The notes below the pieces were generated by a model, which ran no database searches, was not told the DNA's origin, and was given only the letters and a program-made list of their open reading frames with translations. This document shows positions 1-6,062 of a DNA stretch of 6,403 bases, piece by piece (position 1 is the stretch's first letter; each line of letters begins with the position of its first letter). The DNA comes from an uncultured Haemophilus sp. GTDB taxonomy: Bacteria > Pseudomonadota > Gammaproteobacteria > Enterobacterales > Pasteurellaceae. The translations under genes and the position numbers were made by a program. Location: NCBI GenBank assembly GCA_902481695.1, contig CABSXY010000110.1, forward strand, positions 1-6,403. The letters run 5' to 3'.

Positions 1-138
1 GTTTCAAGCCGTGCAGACACCAAAAAACAAGTGGCAACGATGGATATGGAAATTGAACTGAAAAATGTCGAAAGTTTAAGTAAAATACTGGCCAGATTAG
101 CTAAGTTAGACGACGTTATCGAAGCAAAACGTTTATAG
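1..138 (+). CDS. relA: RelA, GTP pyrophosphokinase (C-terminal end only)
   Basis: This is the 3' end of a gene that begins outside the window; frame 1 is open from the first base to a TAG at 136-138 and gives 45 residues. The peptide carries the end of a C-terminal ACT domain (DMEIELKNVESLSKILARL, then VIEAKRL at the very end). It matches the tail of RelA better than that of SpoT; E. coli RelA ends in a similar VIDARRL segment. RelA is the ribosome-associated synthetase of the stringent-response alarmone (p)ppGpp, and the ACT domain belongs to its regulatory half. The catalytic part is not visible here. The next gene, dgkA, starts 20 nt downstream on the same strand, and I recall a relA-dgkA pair in Haemophilus influenzae, which supports the call. 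The name rests on this short tail plus context. Confidence 0.85.
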   Translation, partial: VSSRADTKKQVATMDMEIELKNVESLSKILARLAKLDDVIEAKRL

Positions 139-158
139 ATTACAACATAGGAACTTTT

Positions 159-515
159 ATGTATAAAACCACGGGATTAACCCATTTAATTAACTCCACA
201 AAATATTCCTTACAAGGTTTAAAGAGTGCATTCAAAAATGAAACTGCATTCCGCCACGAATGTTTTCTTGCGTGCATTCTGATTCCGCTCGCATTTTGGC
301 TCGGTGACACTAAAATTGAAATTGCATTGATGATTTCATCGGTTTTACTCGTGATGGCAGTAGAGCTGTTAAATAGTGCAGTTGAAGCGGTGGTAGATCG
401 TATTGGTACAGAACGCCACGAGCTTTCAGGGAGAGCGAAAGACCAAGGCTCAGCAGCGGTATTCATTGCGCTTTGCATCGTTGCCGTTGTTTGGGGAAGT
501 ATTTTATTTTTCTAA
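159..515 (+). CDS. dgkA: Diacylglycerol kinase, integral membrane (DgkA)
   Basis: A 118-residue protein of the prokaryotic DgkA family, close to the usual length of about 120. It phosphorylates diacylglycerol with ATP to phosphatidic acid at the inner membrane, recycling the diacylglycerol left by membrane-derived oligosaccharide and lipopolysaccharide modification. An amphipathic N-terminal segment precedes three predicted membrane helices (about 32-49, 54-72 and 97-117). The family active-site residues are all present: E28 in KNETAFR, E69, N72 and E76 in VELLNSAVEAVVDRIG, and K94-D95 in ELSGRAKDQGSAA. The start is ATG at 159 with an AGGA ribosome site at 149-152. It lies 20 nt after relA on the same strand and is probably co-transcribed with it. 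The TAA stop (513-515) shares its last base with an uptake signal, and a strong terminator follows at 543-572. No defect is visible. Confidence 0.97.
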   Translation: MYKTTGLTHLINSTKYSLQGLKSAFKNETAFRHECFLACILIPLAFWLGDTKIEIALMISSVLLVMAVELLNSAVEAVVDRIGTERHELSGRAKDQGSAAVFIALCIVAVVWGSILFF

Positions 516-523
516 AGTGCGGT
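515..523 (+). repeat. DNA uptake signal sequence (Hin type)
   Basis: Perfect 9-mer AAGTGCGGT, followed by the AT-rich extension CAATTTT typical of the long uptake-signal consensus. Its first A is the last base of the dgkA TAA stop. It is the only perfect copy in this window that is essentially intergenic. Such copies are preferred by the Pasteurellaceae competence machinery. Confidence 0.95.
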
Positions 524-542
524 CAATTTTCAGTAACAATTT

Positions 543-572
543 CGGCTTATGTGTTTTACATAAGCCGTTTTT
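543..572 (+). terminator. Rho-independent terminator after relA-dgkA
   Basis: A perfect 10-bp stem (CGGCTTATGT at 543-552 pairing with ACATAAGCCG at 558-567) encloses the 5-nt loop GTTTT and is followed by five T residues (568-572). This is a textbook intrinsic terminator. It lies 28 nt after the dgkA stop and ends the relA-dgkA transcript before the permease operon. Unlike many Haemophilus terminators, it is not built from an inverted pair of uptake signals. Confidence 0.93.
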
Positions 573-652
573 GTAGGTGGAAGTCGGACAAGATTTTATT
601 CCTCTACTTTTGCTGATATAAATAAGAAAGATTTTTGCATATTCATATCAAC

Positions 653-658
653 AGGAGG
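653..658 (+). promoter_or_regulatory. Strong ribosome binding site of the GntP permease
   Basis: AGGAGG lies 5 nt before the ATG at 664. It is a near-perfect Shine-Dalgarno match and fixes the start of the permease. The region between the terminator and this site (573-652) is AT-rich and must hold the operon promoter. A TATAAA at 617-622 could be a -10 element, but no convincing -35 hexamer stands at the right distance, so an activator-dependent promoter is possible (inference). Confidence 0.85.
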
Positions 659-663
659 ACGCT

Positions 664-1920
664 ATGCCAACAGTCTCAGCCTTAGGTGCGCTCATTGCAC
701 TCATCGTCGCTATTTTCCTTATTTTGAAAAAAGTCTCACCAGCCTATGGTATGTTAGTCGGGGCTTTGGTGGGGGGATTAATCGGTGGCGCGGATTTATC
801 TCAAACCGTGAGTCTCATGATCGGAGGGGCTCAAGGTATCACTACCGCAGTCATGCGAATTCTCGCAGCAGGGGTATTGGCGGGAGTACTGATTGAATCC
901 GGTGCGGCTAATACCATTGCTGAAACCATTACCAACAAGTTAGGTGAAACAAGAGCATTATTGGCTTTAGCGTTAGCCACATTAATTTTAACCGCCGTTG
1001 GTGTATTTATTGATGTTGCCGTGATTACGGTCTCTCCAATAGCCTTAGCACTTGCTCGTCGTACTGACTTATCAAAACCCGCTATTCTCTTAGCGATGAT
1101 TGGTGGGGGAAAAGCAGGAAACTTAATGTCACCCAATCCCAATGCAATCGCGGCAGCCGACACGTTCCATCTCCCTCTAACGTCAGTGATGATGGCAGGG
1201 ATTATTCCCGCTATTTTGGGCTTAATATTGACGTATTTCTTAGCAAAACGGTTAAGAAACAAAGGTTCGCGCGTTTCTGCCCAAGAAGTTGTAACAGTCG
1301 AAACGCAGAATTTACCCTCATTTTTAACCGCACTTGTGGCACCTTTGGTTGCCATCTTCTTACTGGCACTTCGTCCGTTAGCCGATATTAAAGTCGATCC
1401 TTTAATCGCTTTACCACTTGGTGGTCTGATTGGCGCATTATGTATGGGCAAGCTTCGCCAAGCCAATAACTATGCGATTAGCGGTTTAGGGAAAATGGCT
1501 CCGGTGGCGATTATGCTACTTGGTACGGGAGCTTTAGCCGGTATTATTGCCAATTCCGGCATGAAAGATGTGCTCATTGAAGGCTTAAAACATTCGGGTT
1601 TACCTTCTTATATCCTTGCGCCAATTTCAGGTGCACTCATGTCGCTTGCGACGGCATCAACAACTGCAGGTACAGCTGTTGCTTCGAATGTGTTCAGTTC
1701 AACGCTATTAGAGTTGGGGGTGAGTAGTCTGGCAGGTGCTGCGATGATTCATGCGGGGGCGACAGTTTTCGATCATATGCCACATGGTTCTTTCTTCCAT
1801 GCAACTGGTGGTAGCGTAAATATGGACATGAAAGAACGCTTAAAATTGATTCCTTATGAAAGTGCAGTGGGGTTAATGATGACCATTGTATCCACCTTAA
1901 TTTTTGGTGTATTTAATTAG
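664..1920 (+). CDS. GntP-family permease, probable glycerate / sugar-acid transporter
   Basis: A 418-residue, highly hydrophobic protein with about 12 predicted membrane segments, of the gluconate permease (GntP) family; E. coli GntP proteins run to about 440-450 residues. Family features include the glycine-rich GGGKAGNLMSPNPNAIAAADTF region (147-168), the STTAGTAVASNVF stretch (332-344), and the C-terminal IHAGATVFDHMPHGSFF motif (362-378) followed by a conserved NMDMKERLKLIPYE tail. It should sit in the inner membrane and import a small hydroxy-acid with protons. The substrate cannot be read from the sequence, but the glycerate kinase gene begins 14 nt downstream, which favours D-glycerate or a compound degraded to it. 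I recall a similar permease-glycerate kinase pair in H. influenzae Rd. The start at 664 is fixed by AGGAGG. It carries one uptake signal (1327-1335). No damage is visible. Confidence 0.92.
   Translation: MPTVSALGALIALIVAIFLILKKVSPAYGMLVGALVGGLIGGADLSQTVSLMIGGAQGITTAVMRILAAGVLAGVLIESGAANTIAETITNKLGETRALLALALATLILTAVGVFIDVAVITVSPIALALARRTDLSKPAILLAMIGGGKAGNLMSPNPNAIAAADTFHLPLTSVMMAGIIPAILGLILTYFLAKRLRNKGSRVSAQEVVTVETQNLPSFLTALVAPLVAIFLLALRPLADIKVDPLIALPLGGLIGALCMGKLRQANNYAISGLGKMAPVAIMLLGTGALAGIIANSGMKDVLIEGLKHSGLPSYILAPISGALMSLATASTTAGTAVASNVFSSTLLELGVSSLAGAAMIHAGATVFDHMPHGSFFHATGGSVNMDMKERLKLIPYESAVGLMMTIVSTLIFGVFN
1327..1335 (-). repeat. DNA uptake signal sequence inside the permease gene
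   Basis: The reverse-orientation 9-mer ACCGCACTT, preceded by the AT-rich TTTTTA extension. In the permease frame it encodes part of the peptide LTAL. Confidence 0.93.
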
Positions 1921-1934
1921 TTTAAGGAGAATAT

Positions 1935-3065
1935 ATGAAAATTGTCATTGCGCCTGATTCATTCAAAGAAAGTTTAACCGCACTTGAAGTGGCTAATGCG
2001 ATTGAAACAGGCTTTAAGCGTATTTTTCCGAATGCCGAATATGTGAAATTACCAATGGCAGATGGTGGTGAAGGTACCGTGCAATCCTTGGTAGATGCCA
2101 CTCAAGGTCGCTTAATTGAGACAGAAGTCACTGCACCGTTAGGCAAACAAGTAAAAAGCTTTTTCGGTTTATCAGGCGATGGTAAAACGGCGATTATCGA
2201 AATGGCGGCCGCATCGGGATTGCATCTTGTCCCGATGGATAAACGAAATCCTTGTCACACCACCAGCTTTGGTACGGGGGAGCTGATTAAGCAAGCCCTA
2301 GATCTTGGCGTACAACATATCATTTTAGGAATTGGTGGGAGTGCCACAAATGACGGTGGTGCGGGTATGCTGCAAGCATTAGGCTTACGTTTATTGGATA
2401 AAAATGGGCAATCCATTGGCTTTGGTGGTGCAGCATTATCTAATCTTGCTGAAATTCAACTGGCTGATTTAGATCCTCGATTGCAACACGTACAAATCGA
2501 AGTAGCTTGTGATGTGAATAATCCACTTTGTGGTGAACGCGGCGCCTCTGCGATTTTTGGTCCTCAAAAAGGCGCCACGCCTGAGATGGTGAAAGAACTC
2601 GATGCTGCATTAGCCCATTTTGCTGAAATCGCTGAGCGAGATTGTGGCAAACAAATTAAAGAGCAACCAGGCGCAGGTGCGGCAGGTGGTATGGGCGGTG
2701 GTTTATTACTTTTACCCAATGTACAGCTCAAGGCTGGTGTGCAGATTGTATTAGATAATTTAAAACTCGCTGAGCAAGTTAAAGAGGCTGATTTAGTGAT
2801 TACTGGTGAAGGCCGTATGGATGCACAAAGTATCTTAGGTAAGACCCCAATTGGTGTGGCGCGCACGGCGAAACAATTCAATAAGCCTGTCATTGCGATT
2901 GTAGGTTGTTTGCGTGAGGATTATGAAGTGGTGTATGAACATGGCATTGACGCAGTGTTTCCAATTATTCGTAATCTGGGCGATTTACCGATAATTCTCA
3001 AACAGGGCGAGCAGAATTTAATCTCAACAGCCCAAAATGTAGCGAGATTGTTGTCATTGAAATAA
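1935..3065 (+). CDS. garK: Glycerate kinase, type 1 (GarK/GlxK family)
   Basis: A 376-residue cytoplasmic kinase that phosphorylates D-glycerate with ATP. Members of this family are generally assigned 2-phosphoglycerate as product, which enters lower glycolysis directly. It is similar from end to end to E. coli GarK (about 381 residues). Conserved blocks in order: APDSFKESL (6-14), MADGGEGT (41-48), GIGGSATNDGGAGM (132-145), FGPQKGA (208-214), PGAGAAGGMG (245-254), TGEGRMD (290-296) and GKTPIGVA (302-309). The start is ATG at 1935 with AAGGAGA at 1924-1930. It is the second gene of an operon with the GntP permease, 14 nt apart, so uptake and phosphorylation are encoded together. Transcription ends at the convergent terminator at 3077-3120. 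GarK and GlxK cannot be told apart by sequence alone, so the symbol is less certain than the function. The reading frame is intact. Confidence 0.95.
   Translation: MKIVIAPDSFKESLTALEVANAIETGFKRIFPNAEYVKLPMADGGEGTVQSLVDATQGRLIETEVTAPLGKQVKSFFGLSGDGKTAIIEMAAASGLHLVPMDKRNPCHTTSFGTGELIKQALDLGVQHIILGIGGSATNDGGAGMLQALGLRLLDKNGQSIGFGGAALSNLAEIQLADLDPRLQHVQIEVACDVNNPLCGERGASAIFGPQKGATPEMVKELDAALAHFAEIAERDCGKQIKEQPGAGAAGGMGGGLLLLPNVQLKAGVQIVLDNLKLAEQVKEADLVITGEGRMDAQSILGKTPIGVARTAKQFNKPVIAIVGCLREDYEVVYEHGIDAVFPIIRNLGDLPIILKQGEQNLISTAQNVARLLSLK
1977..1985 (-). repeat. DNA uptake signal sequence inside the glycerate kinase gene
   Basis: The 9-mer ACCGCACTT in reverse orientation, near the 5' end of the kinase gene, where it encodes the LTAL of SLTALEV (residues 13-19). 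Confidence 0.93.
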
Positions 3066-3076
3066 GCTTTTTATAC

Positions 3077-3120
3077 AAAAGTGCTGTCAAAAATAATGAT
3101 AAATTTGGCCGCACTTTTTT
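3077..3120. terminator. Convergent terminator from two degenerate uptake signals
   Basis: AAAAGTGC (3077-3084) and GCACTTTT (3111-3118) form a perfect 8-bp stem around a 26-nt AT-rich middle, with a T-run on the + strand. The middle can extend the pairing partly. Each arm contains an uptake signal with one mismatch (AAGTGCTGT at 3079-3087; AAGTGCGGC on the reverse strand at 3116-3108). It sits between the glycerate kinase stop and the xerD stop and probably ends both transcripts. The reverse-strand tail is weaker, with only a short T-run before TATAAAAAGC. Inverted uptake-signal pairs serving as terminators are known in Haemophilus. Confidence 0.8.
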
Positions 3121-3123
3121 ATT

Positions 3124-4017
3124 TTATCCTCTCGGATGAAATCTTTCATGAAGGTGTTTCAAGCGTTCTTTAGCTACATGAGTATAGATTTGCGTGGTGG
3201 AGAGATCGCTGTGTCCGAGTAGCATTTGCACAACACGGAGATCCGCACCGTGATTCACCAAATGTGTCGCAAAGGCATGACGGAGAACGTGTGGAGAAAG
3301 TGCATCTGTATCGATTCCCGCTAACACGGCATAATGCTTGATGCGGTGCCAAAAGGTTTGTCGAGTCATTTGCTGAGCCCGTTGACTTGGAAAGACCACA
3401 TCAGAACTTTGTCCATTAAGCAAAATGGGGCGACCATAAAGCACGAATTGTCGCACCCAAAACGCGGCCTCTTCTCCCATTGGTACGATGCGTTCTTTGT
3501 TACCTTTACCAATCACACGCACGACACCTTGTTGTAAATTTATATTCTCAATAGTGAGCGTGACCAATTCCGTGACACGTAATCCAGTGGCGTATAGCAA
3601 TTCCAACATGGCTTTATCGCGTAACTCGAGCGGAATTTCGACATCAGGTGTATTTAATAAATCCGTGACTTGTTGCTCGGTTAAATATTTAGGTAAGCGG
3701 CTTGGCAATTTAGGTGAGCTCAGTACGGCACTCGGATCATCCGTACGATACTTTTCACGATATAAATATTGGAATAATTTCCGCATCGCGCTCAGCATTC
3801 GCGCGGTGCTCGTAGCTTTGTAACCTTGCTCTAAACGGCTGCCTAAAAATTGTTGCAGATCTAAGGGGTCGAGGGTTTCGAGGGATAAATTTTGTTTATC
3901 TAACCAATCACAAAGTGCGGTCAAATCGAGACGATAAGACTGCACGGTGTTTTCAGACAATCCTTTTTCGATCCAATATTCATTCAAGAACAAATCAACT
4001 AGCGTGAGGTTATTCAT
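3124..4017 (-). CDS. xerD: Tyrosine recombinase XerD
   Basis: A 297-residue site-specific recombinase, within one residue of E. coli XerD (298). With XerC it resolves chromosome dimers at dif near the terminus, under FtsK control at the division septum. The N-terminal SAM-like DNA-binding domain covers about residues 1-85 (VDLFLNEYWIEKGLSENTVQSY...) and the catalytic domain about 105-290. All catalytic residues are present: R147 (ATGLRVTEL), K171 (GKGNKERIVP), H243 and R246 (SPHVLRHAFATHL), H269 (LLGHSDLSTTQ) and the nucleophile Y278 (IYTHV). The tail ends in HPRG, close to the E. coli XerD ending, which favours XerD over XerC. The ATG lies 2 nt after the stop of the upstream transporter gene, with only a weak AGAG ribosome site, so translation is probably coupled. 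It is the last gene of the proC operon. One uptake signal lies within it. Confidence 0.96.
   Translation of the reverse strand: MNNLTLVDLFLNEYWIEKGLSENTVQSYRLDLTALCDWLDKQNLSLETLDPLDLQQFLGSRLEQGYKATSTARMLSAMRKLFQYLYREKYRTDDPSAVLSSPKLPSRLPKYLTEQQVTDLLNTPDVEIPLELRDKAMLELLYATGLRVTELVTLTIENINLQQGVVRVIGKGNKERIVPMGEEAAFWVRQFVLYGRPILLNGQSSDVVFPSQRAQQMTRQTFWHRIKHYAVLAGIDTDALSPHVLRHAFATHLVNHGADLRVVQMLLGHSDLSTTQIYTHVAKERLKHLHERFHPRG
3913..3921 (+). repeat. DNA uptake signal sequence inside xerD
   Basis: A perfect AAGTGCGGT followed by CAAAT. Read in the xerD frame (reverse strand) it encodes LTAL of DLTALCDW (residues 31-38). Confidence 0.93.
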
Positions 4018-4019
4018 GT

Positions 4020-5180
4020 TTACACTCTATGTATCAAAAAAGCTTTCACGCCACGTGGGGTGATAAATAAGCCGACGAAGGCAAAGGCTGCCATTAAACT
4101 AAAGGCATAAACTGGCGAAATCGGATAAAGTACACCAGAAAGCGCAGTGAAAATCGCAATGGCTGCACACCCCGCCAAGGCATTGTATAAGCCTTGTAAT
4201 TTCGCAATATGGGTTTGTGGTTGAGTGGTGATATAACGCACGGTCGCGTAATGGCCGACGACATAAGTAAGACTGTGAAAACATTGCAGTAAGACAATCT
4301 CAATAAAGGTATCGGCATAACCGAAAGCGAGCCAACGCACGATAGCCGCAATACCGGTGAGATAGAAAAGGGCTGTAATGGTCCAGTTTTTGAATAATCG
4401 GGTGGAGAAGAAAAAGACCACGATTTCAGCTAATACACTGATTCCCCAAAATAAACCTGCATCGGAAACGGAGTGGCCATGATTTGTCCAAAAAATGGTG
4501 CTATATGAGTAATAAGCTGCGTGCGAGCCTTGAATCAGTGCAATCGCAATAAACAAACGAAGGGTAGTTTTATTTTTCAGTAAGTCTAGAAATCCAACGG
4601 AATTTTCGACCGCACTTTGGGGTTCATCTTGCGGCATTGGGTTCGGATGAAGTAATTGCACAATACAGTAAAAAACGAGTATGCCTGTGATCATCCAAGT
4701 AATATATTGCTCACCCACGAGTCCAACAAAATACCCAAATACCATCACACCAACAACAAACGCAAAGGAACCAATTAAGCGCGCTTTGCCATAATCTAAA
4801 TGAATTTGTTGTTGCCATGTACTGGCAAGGCTATCACCAATCGGCATACCGGCCGCATTCACCATGGAATACAACGCAAGTCCAATAAATAATAGCCAGA
4901 AATTGTACGACATCAGTCCAATTAACGCCATTGTAATGGCACTGGCCACACCTAAATAACGTAAGCCATTTACTAAGAGAGAAACGCGTTTGATTAAGCC
5001 GGAAAATAAAATACCGCCGCTGAAACGGAAAATGTAGGCACAGGCAAGCAATAAGCCGATGCTTTCTTCGCTATAAGATTGCGTTTTCAACCATGCCGGG
5101 AAAAGGGGAAGAAACACACCGTAGGCACAGTAGTAGCCAAAAAAGCTCAAGGCGAGCCAAGTAAAAGGACGAACTTGCAT
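4020..5180 (-). CDS. MFS transporter of the HcaT (3-phenylpropionate permease) family
   Basis: A 386-residue inner-membrane protein with 12 predicted membrane helices and a central cytoplasmic loop (about 178-207), the usual major facilitator layout. It resembles E. coli HcaT along its length. Shared blocks include WLALSFFGYYCAYGVFLPLF (8-27), SLASTWQQQIHLDYGKARLIGS (117-138) and QGSHAAYYSYSTIFW (217-231). The HcaT group also resembles nucleoside/H+ symporters. The substrate is unknown: HcaT was named from its link to phenylpropionate catabolism, and no such pathway is visible here, so the name indicates kinship only. The start is ATG 5180-5178, overlapping the proC stop as TAATG. The only nearby Shine-Dalgarno-like stretch (GGAAAAA) is about 12 nt away, so initiation probably depends on ribosomes finishing proC. 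The gene ends 2 nt before xerD. One uptake signal (4609-4617) lies within it. Confidence 0.88.
   Translation of the reverse strand: MQVRPFTWLALSFFGYYCAYGVFLPLFPAWLKTQSYSEESIGLLLACAYIFRFSGGILFSGLIKRVSLLVNGLRYLGVASAITMALIGLMSYNFWLLFIGLALYSMVNAAGMPIGDSLASTWQQQIHLDYGKARLIGSFAFVVGVMVFGYFVGLVGEQYITWMITGILVFYCIVQLLHPNPMPQDEPQSAVENSVGFLDLLKNKTTLRLFIAIALIQGSHAAYYSYSTIFWTNHGHSVSDAGLFWGISVLAEIVVFFFSTRLFKNWTITALFYLTGIAAIVRWLAFGYADTFIEIVLLQCFHSLTYVVGHYATVRYITTQPQTHIAKLQGLYNALAGCAAIAIFTALSGVLYPISPVYAFSLMAAFAFVGLFITPRGVKAFLIHRV
4609..4617 (-). repeat. DNA uptake signal sequence inside the MFS gene
   Basis: Reverse-orientation ACCGCACTT preceded by ATTTTCG. It falls in the central cytoplasmic loop of the transporter, where it helps encode QSAVE (residues 188-192), a place where sequence is likely to be tolerant. 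Confidence 0.93.
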
Positions 5181-5561
5181 TAGAATAATTTTTCCATTTC
5201 TTGTGAGCGAGCCACACAGGCTTGCATCGCTTGTTTAATGATGTTGTTAAATTGGTGTTGATTGAACACATTCAATGCGGCTGCGGTGGTACCGCCTTTT
5301 GAGGTGACATTTTCTCGTAAAGTGGAAAGGGCTTTTTGAGGATTTTCAATCACCAACTTCGCTGAGCCTAACATCGCTTGCTGTACCAACTCACGAGATT
5401 GCTTTCATCTAATCCCATTTCCATTAAGCCTTGTTGCATGGCTTCTAAAAATTGGAAGAAGTAAGCGGGGCTACTGCCAGATGCAGCGGTAACTGCATGC
5501 ATGTGATCTTCATTTGTTACCCAAGTGGTTTTCCCTACAGCAGAAAGTAAATCTTCCGCAA

Positions 5562-5570
5562 AAGTGCGGT
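5562..5570 (+). repeat. DNA uptake signal sequence inside proC (first)
   Basis: A perfect AAGTGCGGT followed by CAATTTC, a good match to the long consensus. In the proC frame it encodes DRT within EIDRTFAED (141-149), a different reading frame from the copies that give LTAL. Confidence 0.93.
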
Positions 5571-5740
5571 CAATTTCAGGTGTGTTTTTATCAGCAAATA
5601 AGCCAGCCATACCTTCACCCACTAATGCAGGTGTGTTTGGCATCACGCGAACAATGGATTTTGCTGTTGGAAGGAGTTCAGCTAATCGGGCAGTCGAAAT
5701 TCCTGCTGCAATAGAAATAATTAATTTATCAGAGAAATCA

Positions 5741-5749
5741 ACCGCACTT
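5741..5749 (-). repeat. DNA uptake signal sequence inside proC (second)
   Basis: Reverse-orientation ACCGCACTT preceded by AATCA. It encodes SAV of LSAVDFSD (83-90) and stands 170 bp from the other proC copy, in the opposite orientation. Confidence 0.93.
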
Positions 5750-6019
5750 AATGGCTTGCAAACATCGGCTAGCACTTGTGGCTTAACGGCAAATAACACA
5801 ACTTGAGATTGTGTGATGGATTGCTCGTTATCCGTAGAAACGGCGACGCCATATTGAGCAAAAAAAGCACGTTTTTCTTCATTAGGATCATTAACGATAA
5901 TTTTATTGGCAGGGTAACCTTGTTTTAATAGGCCTAACACAATCGCTTGTGCCATATTGCCACCGCCGATGAAGGCAATTAATTTCTGTTGCATCATTTT
6001 TTCCCGTGAGTTTATGGGC

Positions 6020-6025
6020 TACAAT
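6020..6025 (+). promoter_or_regulatory. Possible -10 element for rdgC
   Basis: TACAAT matches five of six bases of the sigma-70 -10 consensus and lies 37 nt before the rdgC ATG. The bases about 17 nt upstream are a T-run overlapping the proC start and do not resemble a -35 hexamer. This is a tentative call. Confidence 0.3.
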
Positions 6026-6032
6026 GTCGCGT

Positions 6033-6061
6033 ATTTTACCCTATTATGAAGGAAGTGTTAC
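6033..6061 (-). promoter_or_regulatory. Predicted sigma-70 promoter of the proC operon
   Basis: On the reverse strand GTAACA (6061-6056, four of six to TTGACA) and TAAAAT (6038-6033, five of six to TATAAT) are separated by exactly 17 nt. Transcription would start near 6026, giving a leader of about 30 nt before proC. The -35 element overlaps the region just before the rdgC start codon, so the divergent genes share this 65-bp space. Confidence 0.45.
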
Positions 6062-6062
6062 G

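Larger units (their letters stand above)
5180..5997 (-). pseudogene. proC: Pyrroline-5-carboxylate reductase ProC, frameshifted
   Basis: ProC reduces 1-pyrroline-5-carboxylate to L-proline with NAD(P)H in the cytoplasm. The first 200 codons are intact and show the Rossmann motif IGGGNMAQAI (10-19), VKPQ (71-74), SIAAGIS (95-101), RVMPNTPALVGEGM (117-130) and AASGSSPAYFF (171-181). After GLDESN (AAT at 5400-5398) the frame runs into nine unrelated residues and a stop at 5370-5368. The missing end lies in another frame from CGT at 5395-5393 to TAA at 5182-5180: RELVQQAML, then the family signature LRENVTSKGGTTAAAL. One extra base near 5397-5404 (for example a G giving GCT, Ala) restores 271-272 residues, the normal length. 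The frame-1 product would lack much of the C-terminal dimerisation domain. Two ATGs, at 5997 and 5994, are possible starts; the second is better spaced from the GGGA ribosome site. A real mutation and a sequencing error cannot be told apart here. Confidence 0.93.

Noticed and set aside
831..1466. A 211-codon open frame on the reverse strand inside the GntP permease gene.
   Set aside because: The forward frame is a clear family member. The reverse frame is a low-complexity A/I/S/T-rich shadow with no ribosome site or recognisable domain.
3334..3823. Two overlapping forward-strand open frames opposite xerD.
   Set aside because: The XerD frame is complete with all catalytic residues. The antisense frames show no family features and no ribosome sites.
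3124..4017. XerD as a phage or integron integrase marking a mobile element.
   Set aside because: Length, the HPRG tail, end-to-end similarity to housekeeping XerD and the operon setting fit the chromosomal recombinase. No attachment site, cassette array or dif-like site was seen nearby.
4094..4351. Short reverse-strand frames inside the MFS gene.
   Set aside because: They lie in other frames of a well-supported transporter gene and resemble no known protein.
5368..5410. Programmed -1 frameshifting as the explanation for the split proC.
   Set aside because: No X-XXY-YYZ slippery heptamer occurs in the overlap (codons GAT GAA AGC AAT CTC) and no stable downstream hairpin is evident. ProC is not known to use recoding. 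A one-base loss is simpler.
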